The position numbers were made by a program, and so were the translations under genes. From Microcebus murinus (lineage: Eukaryota; Chordata; Mammalia; Primates; Cheirogaleidae): a stretch of 64,000 nt of DNA. Positions 22,181 to 33,188 of this stretch are shown here, piece after piece. Every line of letters starts with the position of its first letter. The first letter of the stretch is position 1. The stretch spans positions 1,934,501-1,998,500 of the forward strand of contig NC_134119.1 in NCBI RefSeq assembly GCF_040939455.1. The letters are read 5' to 3'. The notes beneath the pieces were generated by a model. The model worked only from the letters and a program-made list of their open reading frames with translations, was not told where the DNA came from and ran no database searches.

Positions 22181-24244
22181 GAACACATCTGCGCCTCTCC
22201 TCCCTCCTCATCTCTTCGCCCCCTTCCTCAGGTTTCCAGGCTCCTTCCTTCCAGGCAGGGCCCCGTTCCCAACCTCCGTCCGCCCACTGCGCCCTCCCCC
22301 GCCCTCCTGGCGTCCTGCTGTGAAATCGGCCCTCTGGCCGCCAACTACGCGGTGCTGGGGGTTTCCAGCTGCACGCAGGGGCTGGACCTCGCCGCTCGTG
22401 CAGCCTCGCTCCTCGGCACGGGTGCAGGGCCTGGAGCCGTACCCAGACGTGGCAGGGGAACCCCGCAAGGAGGCCGCGCCCCACATGCAAACGGCAGCTT
22501 GGTTCTCATTTATTTCACGAGCGTTTACCTAAAGCTTTCTCTGAGCCGGGAGACTGCTTGGCACAGACGTGCACATGCACTGACGGGGTCCCTTCGAGTG
22601 CCCCACGCGGTGCCAATCTATGTGTGCACTCATGTGTTCACACATGTACGTACGTGCACATGTGCACACGTGTCCGTGCAGGTGGGCCAACCCGAGAAAC
22701 AATTCTAGCTGCTTCCACGGCCGGGAAGCCTGGCTTCGGGTGGTGAGAGACTCTGCTCCTGTTCCTGTCTGCAGCAGCAAATGCTCCGGAACATTCTTAC
22801 TGCACACGGTTCTTTAGACCAAAGTCTAAATGGCCAAAGTGTTTGAAAGTGTCCGGGGACGTCAGCCATGCACATGGCCCTGGGGGTGCAGAGGACGGGG
22901 GGCAGTGTCCCCCCCAGACCCACGGTCAACGGCAGGAGACACAGGGGACACCAGGGGGTGACTGGTGGCCACGCTGTCCCTGAGACTGCGGGAAGATCCC
23001 TGACCCTCTGCGCCCGGCAGGGGCCTCCGCGGCGGCCGACAGACCCAGCGGGTTGGGGTGGGCACCGCTGCCCGCCGGAGCCCCCAAGGCCTGTGGGAGA
23101 CTCAGTTGCTGGTTGACTCTACTTGTTCATCTGCACATTTAATTTCTCAACACGAGCTTGATTTCCCCTCCCGAGACCCCAGCAGTACGTTCCGTCCCTA
23201 ACCGGAAAGTTCTGCAACTTACGAACAACTTCCTTCCTCCGGGGCGGAGGCCGGGCGATTTCCACGAGCAAATTATTGGCCAGTGAGACTCTCGCCCCGG
23301 ATCCGTCCTATTCCCCTGGGGCTGTTCTCCAACTTCCTCCTCCGAAACGGTCCCGCCCGTCCTCGTGGTGGGGGGCGGAGCGTGGCCACGCACTGGCAGT
23401 GGGGCCGGGCGTCCCTGTCTGCCCCCGACCGGGCCGCCAAGACGCGGTCTCAGCTCCGCCAACACAGAGACCCAGGAAGGGTCTTCGCTGGGGGTTGTCG
23501 TCACGCGTGTGGCCTTCATCCCCGACGCACACCCACGAGCCTCCTCCCGCCTCTGGCTCCCGCAGAGAAGGTTCACGGAGCCGACGCCAAAGTCACACCC
23601 TCCATCTGGGAAAGCCGAGCACCTCGGCACTGGCGACATTCGGAGCCGGACGGTTCTGTCGTGAGGCTGCCGGTGTCCTGAAGGTGTGGGCAGGGTCCCC
23701 GGCCCCGACTCATGAATGCCAGCAGCACCCACACCCCCTACACAGGCATTGCCAAGGTCCCTGGGGGAAAGGGGACAGAACCGTCCTTGGAACCAGGATC
23801 CAAAGAGACCTGCCTGGTCCCCGGGGCCGGGCACGGCCAGGACCGGGTGTGGGGCCCTGGGGGTCGTGCGGCCACATTGCCGTAGGGACAGAGGACGCTT
23901 CCTTGCAGGACAGAAGAACCCGGGTCAGGGTCGGAGCTGCTCCCAGCAATCCGAGCGGAGCGAAGGTTCCTGGAAGTGGCTGCTGTGGGTGCCAGCCTGG
24001 AGGGGCGGTTTTCTGGGGGTTTCACTCAGCGGCACCAGGACAAGGAGGTGCCGTCTCAGTGACAGGCCTTAGACGAGGCCGCTTTACACTTGCGGGGTTA
24101 CGGGCAACACACCCATCTAAGAAAACAGAGCCTTAGAGCCTGCTCCTGCGTCCGGCGCAGTGACCTGGCCGCCCACGTCCACCTTTGCCCGCCTCTCCCA
24201 GCCCTTGTCTCCGCTCCACAAACGGATCACGGAGGTGCCATCAA
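22181..24244. other. GC-rich sequence with a CA/TG-rich tract
   Basis: 22615-22683 is an imperfect (TG)/(CA) alternating tract ('cacacatgtacgtacgtgca', 'catgtgcacacgtgtccgtg') with Z-DNA-type purine/pyrimidine alternation. The rest has no recognised feature despite several long frames (for example 23276-24136 plus, 23139-23834 minus). Confidence 0.5.
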
Positions 24245-24860
24245 CCTTGTCTTTTTTTATTTTTTTCTAAAAGTCTCATAGCTGACACTAGAAAGGAAAT
24301 AGGGCTTGGTTTGGCAATGTCGTAAGTGACAAATGAATCCTATTAAGGTTGAGAAATTAGCAGAGCTAAGTGACATTCGTGAAATTAGCAACATCTTTAT
24401 CACTCCACCAAACACCTCCATCCAAACTTTCACTAGCAAGAGAAACTGTCACTTCTCTGCATCAGGGGAACTTCAGACACCGTTGACAGGAGTCATGTCA
24501 CCCACTTCCAGTGCTCCCGTCCCTACACCCCAGCTTCCACCTGGGACAACCCACACTCACCAAACACAACGACGCAGGAGTTATTTATTAAGAGGAACAG
24601 AAAACCCTGCCTGCATTTTCCACTTACGAATATTCTCCCACGTGTTTCCAAAAGATTACTCGGCCGTAAAGGACTTTTTTTTTTTCTTACGTCGACATAA
24701 AGAGTTCCCCAACGTCGGGCAAAATATTAACACATTTGTCCATTACAAGGGTCGTCACTTTCAATGATCACGGAACACTGTAATATTTCAGAACCTCCTA
24801 ACTTGCGACTACGAAGAGCGTATCTACCGCAAATTAAAGCAATGAAATAACTGACTTCAC
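24245..24860. promoter_or_regulatory. AT-rich non-repeat region
   Basis: Non-repeat AT-rich block with 'gacaaatgaatcctattaag', 'gagaaattagcagagctaag', 'ttatttattaagagg' and a T13-type run at 24677. It could be a conserved element or a decayed old retroelement. No protein family is seen in the 144-codon frame 24333-24767. Confidence 0.3.
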
Positions 24861-24995
24861 CATCCTCAGACTGGAAACACGCAGTGTCCACACCGCCAAG
24901 CGCTGGGGGGAGGTGGAGGGACGACCCTGCCGTAGGCTGGGGAGGTCCACCGTGCAACTGCCCTGGCCCGGCACGCCCAGGAAGCCACGGCAGAG

Positions 24996-25142
24996 CAGCC
25001 GTCCCCAACCTTTCTGGCACCGGGACCCGTTTCTCAGAAGACAAGTTTTCCTTGGACTGGGGGCGGGGGATGGTTTTGGGATGATTGAAGCCCATCACAT
25101 GGATCGCCCACTTTAATTCTATCGTTATTACATTGTCAGTCA
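24996..25142 (+). mobile_element. Nonautonomous hAT-like (MER-type) DNA transposon fragment
   Basis: 'cgtccccaacctttctggca', 'ccgggacccgtttctcagaa', 'gacaagttttccttggactg', 'gatggttttgggatgattga' and 'tattacattgtcagtcag' follow a widespread mammalian nonautonomous DNA-transposon end that begins 'cag-ggtccccaacc'. Only the left about 150 bp is recognisable. Confidence 0.6.
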
Positions 25143-25689
25143 GTCGGTGGGGATCGGCGTGTCTGGCCGCACCGACAGCCAGTCCGCTCACCCCCCTCGG
25201 TGGCCCGGCCAAGCCTCCCTCCCCGCCGCGGCGGAGTCTGGCGGGGCCAAGGCAGCCCCCAGCCCTGCTTCCCTCTGGGGGTGGGCTCAGCCCTCCCGGC
25301 TGCTTCGATTTCGTGGGTTTTCCCCGGAGAGAGGCACGGAGTGATCTCAGCGGACATGGACCAGGCCCACCGTGGGCAGGGTGGTGGGACATCACGGAGG
25401 CCACGCCGCCCGGCCTCTGCGCAGAGGAACACCCTGGCTGCGCTGAGCTGCAGGAGCGTGATGTGCACCAGTGTGCAGACTCAAACCTGCAGCGTTTCGT
25501 CCAAAACGAGGCCCGTTCTGGAACGATACTAATGACACCATTTACACGGTTTAAATAAGCCCACACGGAATCCTCGCACAACTTCCCTGCACACACGGCA
25601 CAGCGGAAGGACACCACGCGGTGAAGAGATGCCACAGCCCACAGGTTGTCTCTGCGGAAGGAAGGGGACGTGGGGAACGCACCTTTTCC
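25143..25689. other. GC-rich unassigned sequence
   Basis: The 347-codon minus frame 24727-25770 spans this, the hAT-like fragment and AT-rich DNA, so it is not a gene. Nothing else is recognised. Confidence 0.45.
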
Positions 25690-25850
25690 GTAACATAGTC
25701 TTACTTCCTTTAAAAATCTGGAGCTAACGTCATAAAATATTAACATCTGCCAATTCTGCATGGTGAGCACCCCAGTGTTTCTTAGGCCATGTTACTTTTC
25801 AAAGCTCTACTGAATTTTTTTTTACAGATACAAAATTGCCCAGAGTGATG
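25690..25850. promoter_or_regulatory. AT-rich small island
   Basis: 'acttcctttaaaaatctgga', 'cataaaatattaacatctg' and 'gaattttttttt' form an AT-rich patch between GC-rich sequence. A C10 run follows at 25870-25879. No element is assigned. Confidence 0.25.
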
Positions 25851-27560
25851 GCTAAAAACAGAAGCGCCGCCCCCCCCCCATGTGGTCAACGCAACCCGGG
25901 AAGCAGCAGAGGGCGCCGGCCACCAGGCCAGAGCTGCCCCTGGCCACTCCCGGGGGAGTCTGAGCCCTGCCGGAGACGGGGCCTGGGCGCCCGCCCGCCA
26001 TTCCTCTCCCGGTGCCACGACTGCCACATGCGTCCTCCACGCAGCCGCTCACGCACAGGGGACGCGGGTGACCCGGAATTATGGATCGTGATGACGACGG
26101 TGTTTAGTTATTTTCTGGAGACACTCACAGTGGTAGGGACACTCACGGTTCCCTTCTGGAAGTTTCTGGGCACACAGGTAAAATGGCAGCTAATAAGCTG
26201 TTTTAGTTAGCGATGGGGAATCGTCAAATCTCTCCTCCCGCCCTCTCTTCCATTTCTGACGGGTTGTGACGGACACGCTGGGGAGGAAACTCAAGGACGA
26301 CACCGGCTTCCAGAGCTCGGGGAGGGAGCTACGGGGGGTGGTTTTACCTGAATGGCCTTTTCATTTGACCCCTGACCTCAGGGAGCAGCTCTGGCCAGCA
26401 CACCGGGAGCCACTGAGCCCCCCAGGACATAGCACATGAAATAAACTGGCACCCGCTTTACCACCTAGAGTCCCTCAAGTCCTAGAAAACTTTATCCTAA
26501 AGTCGGATGTTAGAAGCAGAAAAATCTCTCCACAGTCCCTTTGAGCTGCCATTGCTCATCCGCGGGGGCTTTGCAAGATCTTCCTTGGACAGGGGCCTCA
26601 CCCGGGGCGCCACCCAGCACTTCCCGGGGCACTGAACGCTCCTGTGAAGAGTTTGGAACTGAACCAAACCCCGAGGCCAGCAGCCGGGCTCACGTGACGG
26701 AAGGCACCCGGCACTCCCGGCGATTACTGCATTTTACGGGAATTAGGCACGGAATTCGGGTACCTCCCTCCGAGTGCCCGCCGTCTCCCGCTTCACACAT
26801 GGCCCAAGCGCTGGCACGGATACTTCCAACACGCCTGCAGTCTCCAGAGCGAAGCACCCTGCGGCTGGCACTTTTGTACCAGCGGTGCAGGGCGATCCGC
26901 GCATCCCGGCCTCTCCCCACCCGACGCGGGCATCCCTCCCAGACGGGGTGAACGATGTCTCCGGACGTTTACGTGTGACTGTGTTGTAGGCACACGTGCA
27001 CACACGTATGTACATGCATGCGATTCTGTGGTCACATGTCCCAATTACATACTTTAGGACAGACTGCATCTCAGGGGCACTGCTGTTTCCTCTGCTGTGC
27101 TGGGGCGTGGCCTTAGCCGGGGTGGGGCGTGTTAGAAGGGGGGGCCCTGCTTGATTTGTGGACCGTCAAAGCCCACGAGTGTCTGCTCCTCCCCCTCCGT
27201 CCGTAATCACTGCGATGATGATTTATTGTAAGACAGGACACCAGGGAGTCACCTGCGTGCCCTGCTCTTTCTGGGCGTGGCCTTCCTCCCCTCCCCGCCT
27301 CCCTCTCTCCCTTCCCTTCTCACTAGCTGCGTCCCGGCCCCAGCCTGGCAGCCGGGCCCCCTGGGGGACCGAGGTCTCGTGGGCAGCTGGTGGGGGGTCT
27401 GAGGATCAAGCTTGCCCCCCTTGGGAGCTGTCTCCACGGTTCCCGTGTCCTTACAAACCGCCCCCCACCCGCACTGTTGTCCCAGCCCCGTCCCTCCCAG
27501 CCCCACAGGGAAGCCTGTGCACCCCACACCCCCCCCTCGCCCTCCCACCATCCGCAGGGG
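25851..27560. other. Unassigned sequence with a CA-rich microtract
   Basis: 26988-27020 is an imperfect CA/TG tract ('gcacacgtgcacacacgtat'). The rest is GC-rich to mixed without recognised genes. 27401-27541 holds C-rich runs. Confidence 0.4.
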
Positions 27561-27768
27561 ACGTGAGAAGAAAAAATGGAACAATCTCAACCATATTTTA
27601 AGCCACAAAGTAATATTTCCATAGCAGAGTGCAAATAGAATTTTACATAATGCACGGAATAAATGCCTCCCAAAACCAATATTTCCAGCTGAATGTACAA
27701 ATTAAATGATGATATTCAAGTGTGAGATTAAAACAATGATTTCAGATAGACGCTGAGTTATGCCGTCT
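27561..27768. promoter_or_regulatory. Candidate conserved non-coding element
   Basis: AT-rich 200-bp island with 'gtaatatttccatagcag', 'ttttacataatgcacgg', 'gtacaaattaaatgatgat' and 'gagattaaaacaatgattt' (SOX-like ACAAT plus homeodomain-type ATTA). No repeat signature. Conservation is inferred. Confidence 0.4.
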
Positions 27769-29924
27769 CACGCCTGCCTCCTGCCGCACACGCCGGCGCG
27801 GCAGCTCAGCCCGTGTGCCTCCTAACACGCAGACGCGGGTCCCGTCTGAACTGGGGGGAGCAGCAAGATCCACCTCCCGAAGCCCTCGTCGGCCGGGCAG
27901 GCGGCCAGACGTGGGAATCGGGAGGCCCGGACAGAACCCAACCCTCCTTTCTCGTTGCACAGGGTTGATCTTCCGGAAGTATCTTTGGTTCCAAACGCCT
28001 TTGCCTGCCCCCCCTGCACACGCCGGGTCTGCGGAGCCCCCGCCGGCCCCACGACCATGGGGCTGTCCACGAGGACCTGGCTCGGCCTCCTGCGGGGCCC
28101 TGGCGTCCTCTGTCCGGCCTGCCGTGGGGCGGGGGCCTCCCGTTCTTCAGAGGGAGTAAACTGTCCTCGTGGACGGCCTGCCCCTCTCAGGCACTAACCT
28201 CTCCCCTGCCCAGGGGGATCAACGGGCCGTGTCTGGCTCAGCTTCTGAACTGCCTCTGCTGCAGGGCTTGGGAGACACATCCTAAGAGCAGCGGGACAGG
28301 GCTCACCTGCTGCCCCCCGCAACCGTGGAGGTGGGGACGGAAGCCCCCGGGGCCCGATCCTTCCATCCACCTGCTCCCTGCCGGCCCCCAGGCCCGTCCC
28401 ACAATCCTTTCCTGCTGCTCCCTGGCTGCTCTGCTGTGGCCCCCAGCCCGGACATCAGCCACACCAAATCTCCCCACCGGCCCTCCCCACCTGTGCCCCC
28501 TCCTCCTCCTCCGCGTGGCCCCGTCTCGCTCGGGGGCCCTCGCTGCTCCATGATGCTGGCATCCTCGCAGAAGAGGCCCGTGGCCAGCAGGAAGTGGACC
28601 CCAGTCTTGGACACGAGCTGCAGCCCCTGCCCACACCTTGACCGGAGCCCAGGAAACCGTGGGCGGAGAGCCCAGCTACACCATGCGTGCTTCTGACCGG
28701 CGGAGCTGTGCGCGTGGGTGCTGTTCCTCCGGCAGTCGGTTATCCGGCTTAGAAAACCAACCTGTGCACATTTCCCACCCACCGACGCTGCCAGGTCGCC
28801 CCTGTGATCCTCTGGCACAGCTGGGGGGGGCGTCTCCCCAGAGCTCCACGAGGCCCCAGACTTCAAGACGTTGCTGAGCAGAGCAGCAAGCGCGTGGTTT
28901 GCTGCAACCGATTCCAGGGTGGCAGGGCACTTTCTGTGCTGATTTGCCACCTGCACCGCTCCTGTGTTTTCCCGGTTACATCTCCCCTCCACGCACCCGA
29001 GTTCTTCCACTGCCTGGACTTGCTCTCACTGACCTGTAGCGCGGAGCGGGGCTTTCTAACGACGGCTGCAGGTGGCAGGTGGCACGAGGGGCCGGGTCAG
29101 ATGTAGGGTCTCTGGGCGCAGAAACAAACGGGGCCCATTCCATGCTCAGCTCCATTTCCATATTCGGCGCCTCGCGTTTATCGGGGTGCCGGGGCCATCG
29201 GACACCTTGGAGGGGGTGTCCCTCCCCCGTGAAGCCCGAGTAAGAGCAGAGACTCCAGCACTGGGTTTGGTTCAGGCCTGGGCCTGCCTGCAGGCAGGGG
29301 ACAGCGAGAAACGCCCCCCGAGCTGCAGGGGCTGGCGGAACCGGGGCGCCTGCGTGCAGAGGGCCCTGCGGAGTCCTGCTCTGCGTGACTCAGGGTGACG
29401 TCACGGGCATGTCCTCACGTGCAGTTGGGAATCGAGGGCGGCAGATTCTGGGCTTTGCTTGCACACGCGTGTCTGTCGGCGTCTCCTCCTAGGACGGCGA
29501 AGGGCCCGGGGCCGGTCGCAGGCGTCGCTGCGAGAGACGGTCGGACACGTTCCCGACCGAGGGCTGAAGCCCCTCCGCTGTCCTCGCTTGAGCAGTGCAG
29601 GGGATGAGAGCAGACGCCAACACCCCCGGCAATCCTCACTGTACCAGTGAGCAGGTTCATCTAAATCCTGCTTCTAACGCTGTGCTCCCCAGGCCGATGC
29701 CGGCAGGAGCGAGTTTCCGCATCTATTTGCAGCTGCTCTTGGAGAGCGCCATGCCGGGCTGGCGCAGGCCGCAGGTTGGGACCTGCCTCACCTCAAAGCC
29801 CCTCAGAGGCTCTTGCCCGCTGGGGCTCGGCGGCATGGCTGCCACAGCCCACACGTGGCACGTGGTGGGGCAGGGGTTGCATGGCAGGACCAGGAGGTGC
29901 CTCCATTTCCCGTGGAGGGGACGG
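27769..29924. other. GC-rich unassigned sequence
   Basis: No gene, RNA or element recognised. Minus-strand frames of up to 235 codons (28303-29010) have no family signature. Confidence 0.4.
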
Positions 29925-30136
29925 ACTCGCAGCCCTTTCCTCTTGTGGTGCCGTAGCCGCCAGCCCGGGGCTGTCCACGGCGCGGGTGCTGAATGCGTGT
30001 TCGAAAACGTGAACGGCTCCAGCAGCCGCCGTCGGGACAGTTACCTGCCATGCTCACTGTTCATCTCCAGGCCCCCGTACGTGTGGACCAAGGGAAACAC
30101 AGGTCTTCGAGGGCTTGGAATTCCGTACCCATTGCC
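29925..30136 (+). repeat. Left arm of 212-bp inverted duplication
   Basis: Reverse complement of 30429-30640 at about 95% identity (around 11 differences by eye, many CpG or transition type, no evident gaps). It is GC-rich, unique-looking sequence, with landmarks 'gtgttcgaaaacgtgaacgg' near 29997 and 'gtgtggaccaagggaaacac' near 30081. Because of the inversion, nearly the same protein string appears in frames 29803-30057 minus and 30507-31037 plus. Confidence 0.9.
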
Positions 30137-30199
30137 CTCCTCCCCAGCCCCAGGGATGGCCTGCCAGCACCTTGCAAGAAAGTATGCTTATTAAGTTAA

Positions 30200-30420
30200 T
30201 TCAATACAACACACACCATCAGGTGCCAGAAATTCTAGCACTTTAATGTCAACACTTTTAATCCTAACAACAAACAGAGGTGAGTCCTTTTGCTATACCC
30301 ATTTCACAGGTGGAAAAACTGAGGCCAGAGGAGGTCTCCCCACTGGTGAGTCCGGGGTCTGGAACTCAGTCTCCCCAGGCTGGATCGAGCGTGCCGTTTA
30401 CTGTTCCATTCCCTCTACTC
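30200..30420 (-). mobile_element. MIR SINE (reverse), near full length
   Basis: 'cacttttaatcctaacaaca', 'ctatacccatttcacaggtg', 'gaaaaactgaggccagagga' and 'ggtctggaactcagtctccc' give the reverse complement of MIR through the tRNA-like head ('ggctggatcgagcgtgccg'). It occupies most of the spacer of the inverted duplication and abuts its right arm. Confidence 0.85.
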
Positions 30421-30428
30421 AGAAAGCG

Positions 30429-30640
30429 GAAATGGGTATGGAATTCCAAGCCCCCGAAGACCTGTGCTTCCCTTGGTCCACACATACGGGGGCCTGGAGA
30501 TGAACGGTGAGCATGGCAGGCAACTGTCCCGACGGCGGCTGCTGGAGCCGTTCGCGTTTTCGAACACGCATTCAGCACCCGTGTCGTGGACAGCCCCGGG
30601 CTGGCGGCTACGGCACCACAAGACGAAAGGGCTGCGAGAC
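30429..30640 (-). repeat. Right arm of 212-bp inverted duplication
   Basis: Mirror copy of 29925-30136 separated by about 292 bp. Landmarks are 'cttggtccacacatacgggg' near 30473 and 'tcgcgttttcgaacacgcat' near 30552. A transcript spanning both arms could fold into a long duplex with a loop of about 290 nt. Confidence 0.9.
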
Positions 30641-31054
30641 GCTCGTGATGTTTGTCTCTTCCTGCTGGGCCATGTGGGAAGCAGGACGTCCGTCACCGGC
30701 TCTCAGACAAGGCTCACACGCCGCGAGCCCCGCCTCCTGCATCCAGCGCGGCTCTGGGGCACGGAGCCGCGTGTTTCCTGACGCGAAACACTCCCAGAGG
30801 AGCCTCCCGCGAGCCCAGCCTTCCGACTGCAGCCTGTTTTCCGGGGGCCTCCCTGGCTCTCCCCCGTCATTCTCCCTTGGCTGCTCCTTCTGGGGAGGCA
30901 GGGTGAGGGCGACGTGCAGAGTCCCACGTCCCTTCTCCATAGCGATGACTCTACCTGGCCAGAGGACCCACCCCAGACTGCGTCAGAACAAGATTCTAAG
31001 AAAGGGCCATCTGGGAGCAACGTTCACAGCAGCTTAAGGTGGGAAATCACACTT
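30641..31054. other. GC-rich unassigned sequence
   Basis: Nothing recognised. Confidence 0.4.
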
Positions 31055-31720
31055 ACGAACGCATTCCGCCCAGTGAACATCCCTTCTAATAAAGGAAGGT
31101 AGAGTAAGAGCAAAAAGTTCTGAAAGTAAGCCACCAATTCCCAAGGACTCATGCTACAGATTTCCTATAGATAGATTCCATGCCATGTTACAACACGCTT
31201 GCATGGAATTATAAAAGCCAATATTCACCCTGGGATTGTGCAATAAATAGAATTTATTAAAGTACTTGTGAAGCACCTCCAGTGAGAAATTCATCTTTGA
31301 TCCAGATTTTAATAAGGATTATATAACCATAATGAGACCGTAATAAAACAGCATCACCTGAATAATCCATTTCATTACCAGTTCCATTATGAGTTCCCAT
31401 TTATTACAATTCATTGGATATTTAAAGCATATGTAAATGGTGCAATATAAAATATATGAGGAACAAGAATTATGGTACACATCTAAGTAAATTTATCTTC
31501 CTGATCTCTAAGATCTCCAGACTTCTGAAGTTTAAACAATCATAAAGGATCTCAACAGAAGGCTAAAAACGTGGCTCTGGGGCTCAGGAAGGGAATGTGA
31601 ATGCCTCACCTGAAAATGGCCATTCCTCCCTACTGGTATGAAGTCCAGTCTCCGGGATTAAACCTTTATTAGGAGGAGAAAAGACTAAGGGAAAACCGAA
31701 CACTCCACCAGGAAACGCCT
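31055..31720. promoter_or_regulatory. Strongest candidate conserved non-coding element
   Basis: About 0.65 kb of CpG-poor, AT-rich, non-repeat sequence. It has a dense cluster of TAAT/ATTA cores at 31300-31475 ('tttaataagg', 'ccataatgag', 'cgtaataaa', 'tgaataatcc', 'ttcattacca', 'ccattatgag', 'ttattacaat', 'gaattatgg'). It also has 'ataaaagcc', 'ttattaaagt' and 'catatgtaaat' (POU-like). Of all the islands it looks most like an ultraconserved developmental enhancer. That is judged on composition and site density, not on an alignment. Confidence 0.5.
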
Positions 31721-32220
31721 TCTGCTGTGGCCTGGGCTGGGAACGTTTCTATAATGTCTGACTCCCCGCATTGGGGAACGCACCGTGTGGGCTGTCTGTG
31801 ACCCTTAATAACCAGGGGTCAGGGCCATGCATTTATAAAACAAAACACAAAAGCAAGGTCCACATCCATCCACTCTCCAAGAACTACGAGAAAGTTAGAG
31901 CAGTCGGACTTGGATCGTCGGCACCACACAAGTCCCGACCATGCTGGCCGCTTCGTTTGCAGGTAGTTTCCAGCTCGTCTGAACCATCCGTCTTCCGTCT
32001 TCACGCCCATGGCTGTGGCCTCCTCTTCTCTCCCGCACTGCACTTTGCGTTTCTCCCCCTCTATTTCCTCATCTTTACTTATTATTTACTTTGATGAGAC
32101 CTGTTCTTAGCCAATCCGTGAAATCTTTATGGGAAGGAGCTGGGACTATCCCTGAACCCCAGAGAAACACTGGTGGCACTAATGAATGCCATCGCTCTCC
32201 CCCACAGCCAAAGCGCTATC
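31721..32220. other. Non-repeat sequence, possibly a continuation of the regulatory block
   Basis: Moderate GC, low CpG. A 107-codon frame (31771-32094) has no family match. It could belong to the neighbouring candidate element. Otherwise unassigned. Confidence 0.3.
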
Positions 32221-32854
32221 AAACAAAAGCAAAGGCGAGGTGGGGAGAGGAGGAGGAGGAGGCGGCACCGGGCTCTGGGTCACGGTGCTCTTCTGCCAGC
32301 GCCACGGCTGAGATGTCCTGTCACCCCGACCCGGCACAGAGCAGCCAGGACCGGGCATGACCTGCCCGCACGGGCCCCACGTGGCACCTCCACAAGGCTG
32401 TCCCTCCCTGGAGTCCCTGGGGGCAGGACCCCGGCAACACACAGCCCGGCAGGCCCGGCTCCCAAACCGCAGGGCGGTGAGCAGGTTCCCAGACGGCGGA
32501 GGGGGTTCTCTTCCCGCCATGCACAGAGCCCTGCTTGGCGGCTTAGAAAGTACAGGTGTCATGCTTATATAAAAAAAAGCTCTTGTTTAAAAACTGGTGT
32601 GTCCCCTTGTTGGGAGATAACGCATTAGAAGGTTCCGGCAGCTCTGGGCTCTGGGTGTGTGAGGCTGTGACTCTTTTTGGGTACGCGGATAGTTGTTTAC
32701 TTCCCCGTGTGCATTGGAGTTCGAGCAAGTTTGTGACGCCAGCCGGTCTCCCAGTGTGACAGAGAGACCACGGAGGCCGAAGGCGGCCCCGTTGGAGCGG
32801 CCGGGAGGGTCCCGGGGAGGGTCCCTCACCCTCGTCACTGCGCCTCGGGGGGAC
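32221..32854. other. GC-rich sequence with (GAG)n microtract
   Basis: A short 'gaggaggaggaggaggcgg' run lies near 32249. Nothing else is recognised. Confidence 0.4.
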
Positions 32855-33188
32855 CACGCTCGACAAGTCAGACTGCAGTCAGTTTCCAGAAAGCTTTCCG
32901 AAAGAACATAATTAGATTAGAACGTTACATTTGTTAATTTTTCCGTTGCTCATTAAAATTGACATGCCATTTGATTTTGACAGAAACCTTTTTATCTTGA
33001 TGTGAGGCTGCAGGATTGGAAAAATAAAGCTATATTTAGGAAGTTCTGAAATATGACAACTGCAATAATGAAACCGAAACCACGTTCTCCATCATCCACC
33101 GCTAACAATCAGGGAACAAATCATCTTCCCCGGAGCATAAGGAAGAACCCGAGGGACGTGGTCTCGATTTAAACTTTTTAAAAAAACG
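32855..33188. promoter_or_regulatory. Candidate conserved non-coding element
   Basis: AT-rich non-repeat block with 'acataattagattagaacg', 'gctcattaaaattgacatgc', 'tgcaataatgaaaccg' and 'gctaacaatcagg'. Sharp GC-rich borders on both sides. Enhancer-like by composition only. Confidence 0.4.

Noticed and set aside
24727..25770. 347-codon minus-strand frame
   Set aside because: Runs through a DNA-transposon fragment and AT-rich non-coding sequence.
30507..31037. Same protein string in frames at 29803-30057 minus and 30507-31037 plus, suggesting a gene pair
   Set aside because: Explained by the inverted DNA duplication; no conserved family and frames diverge at the arm edges.
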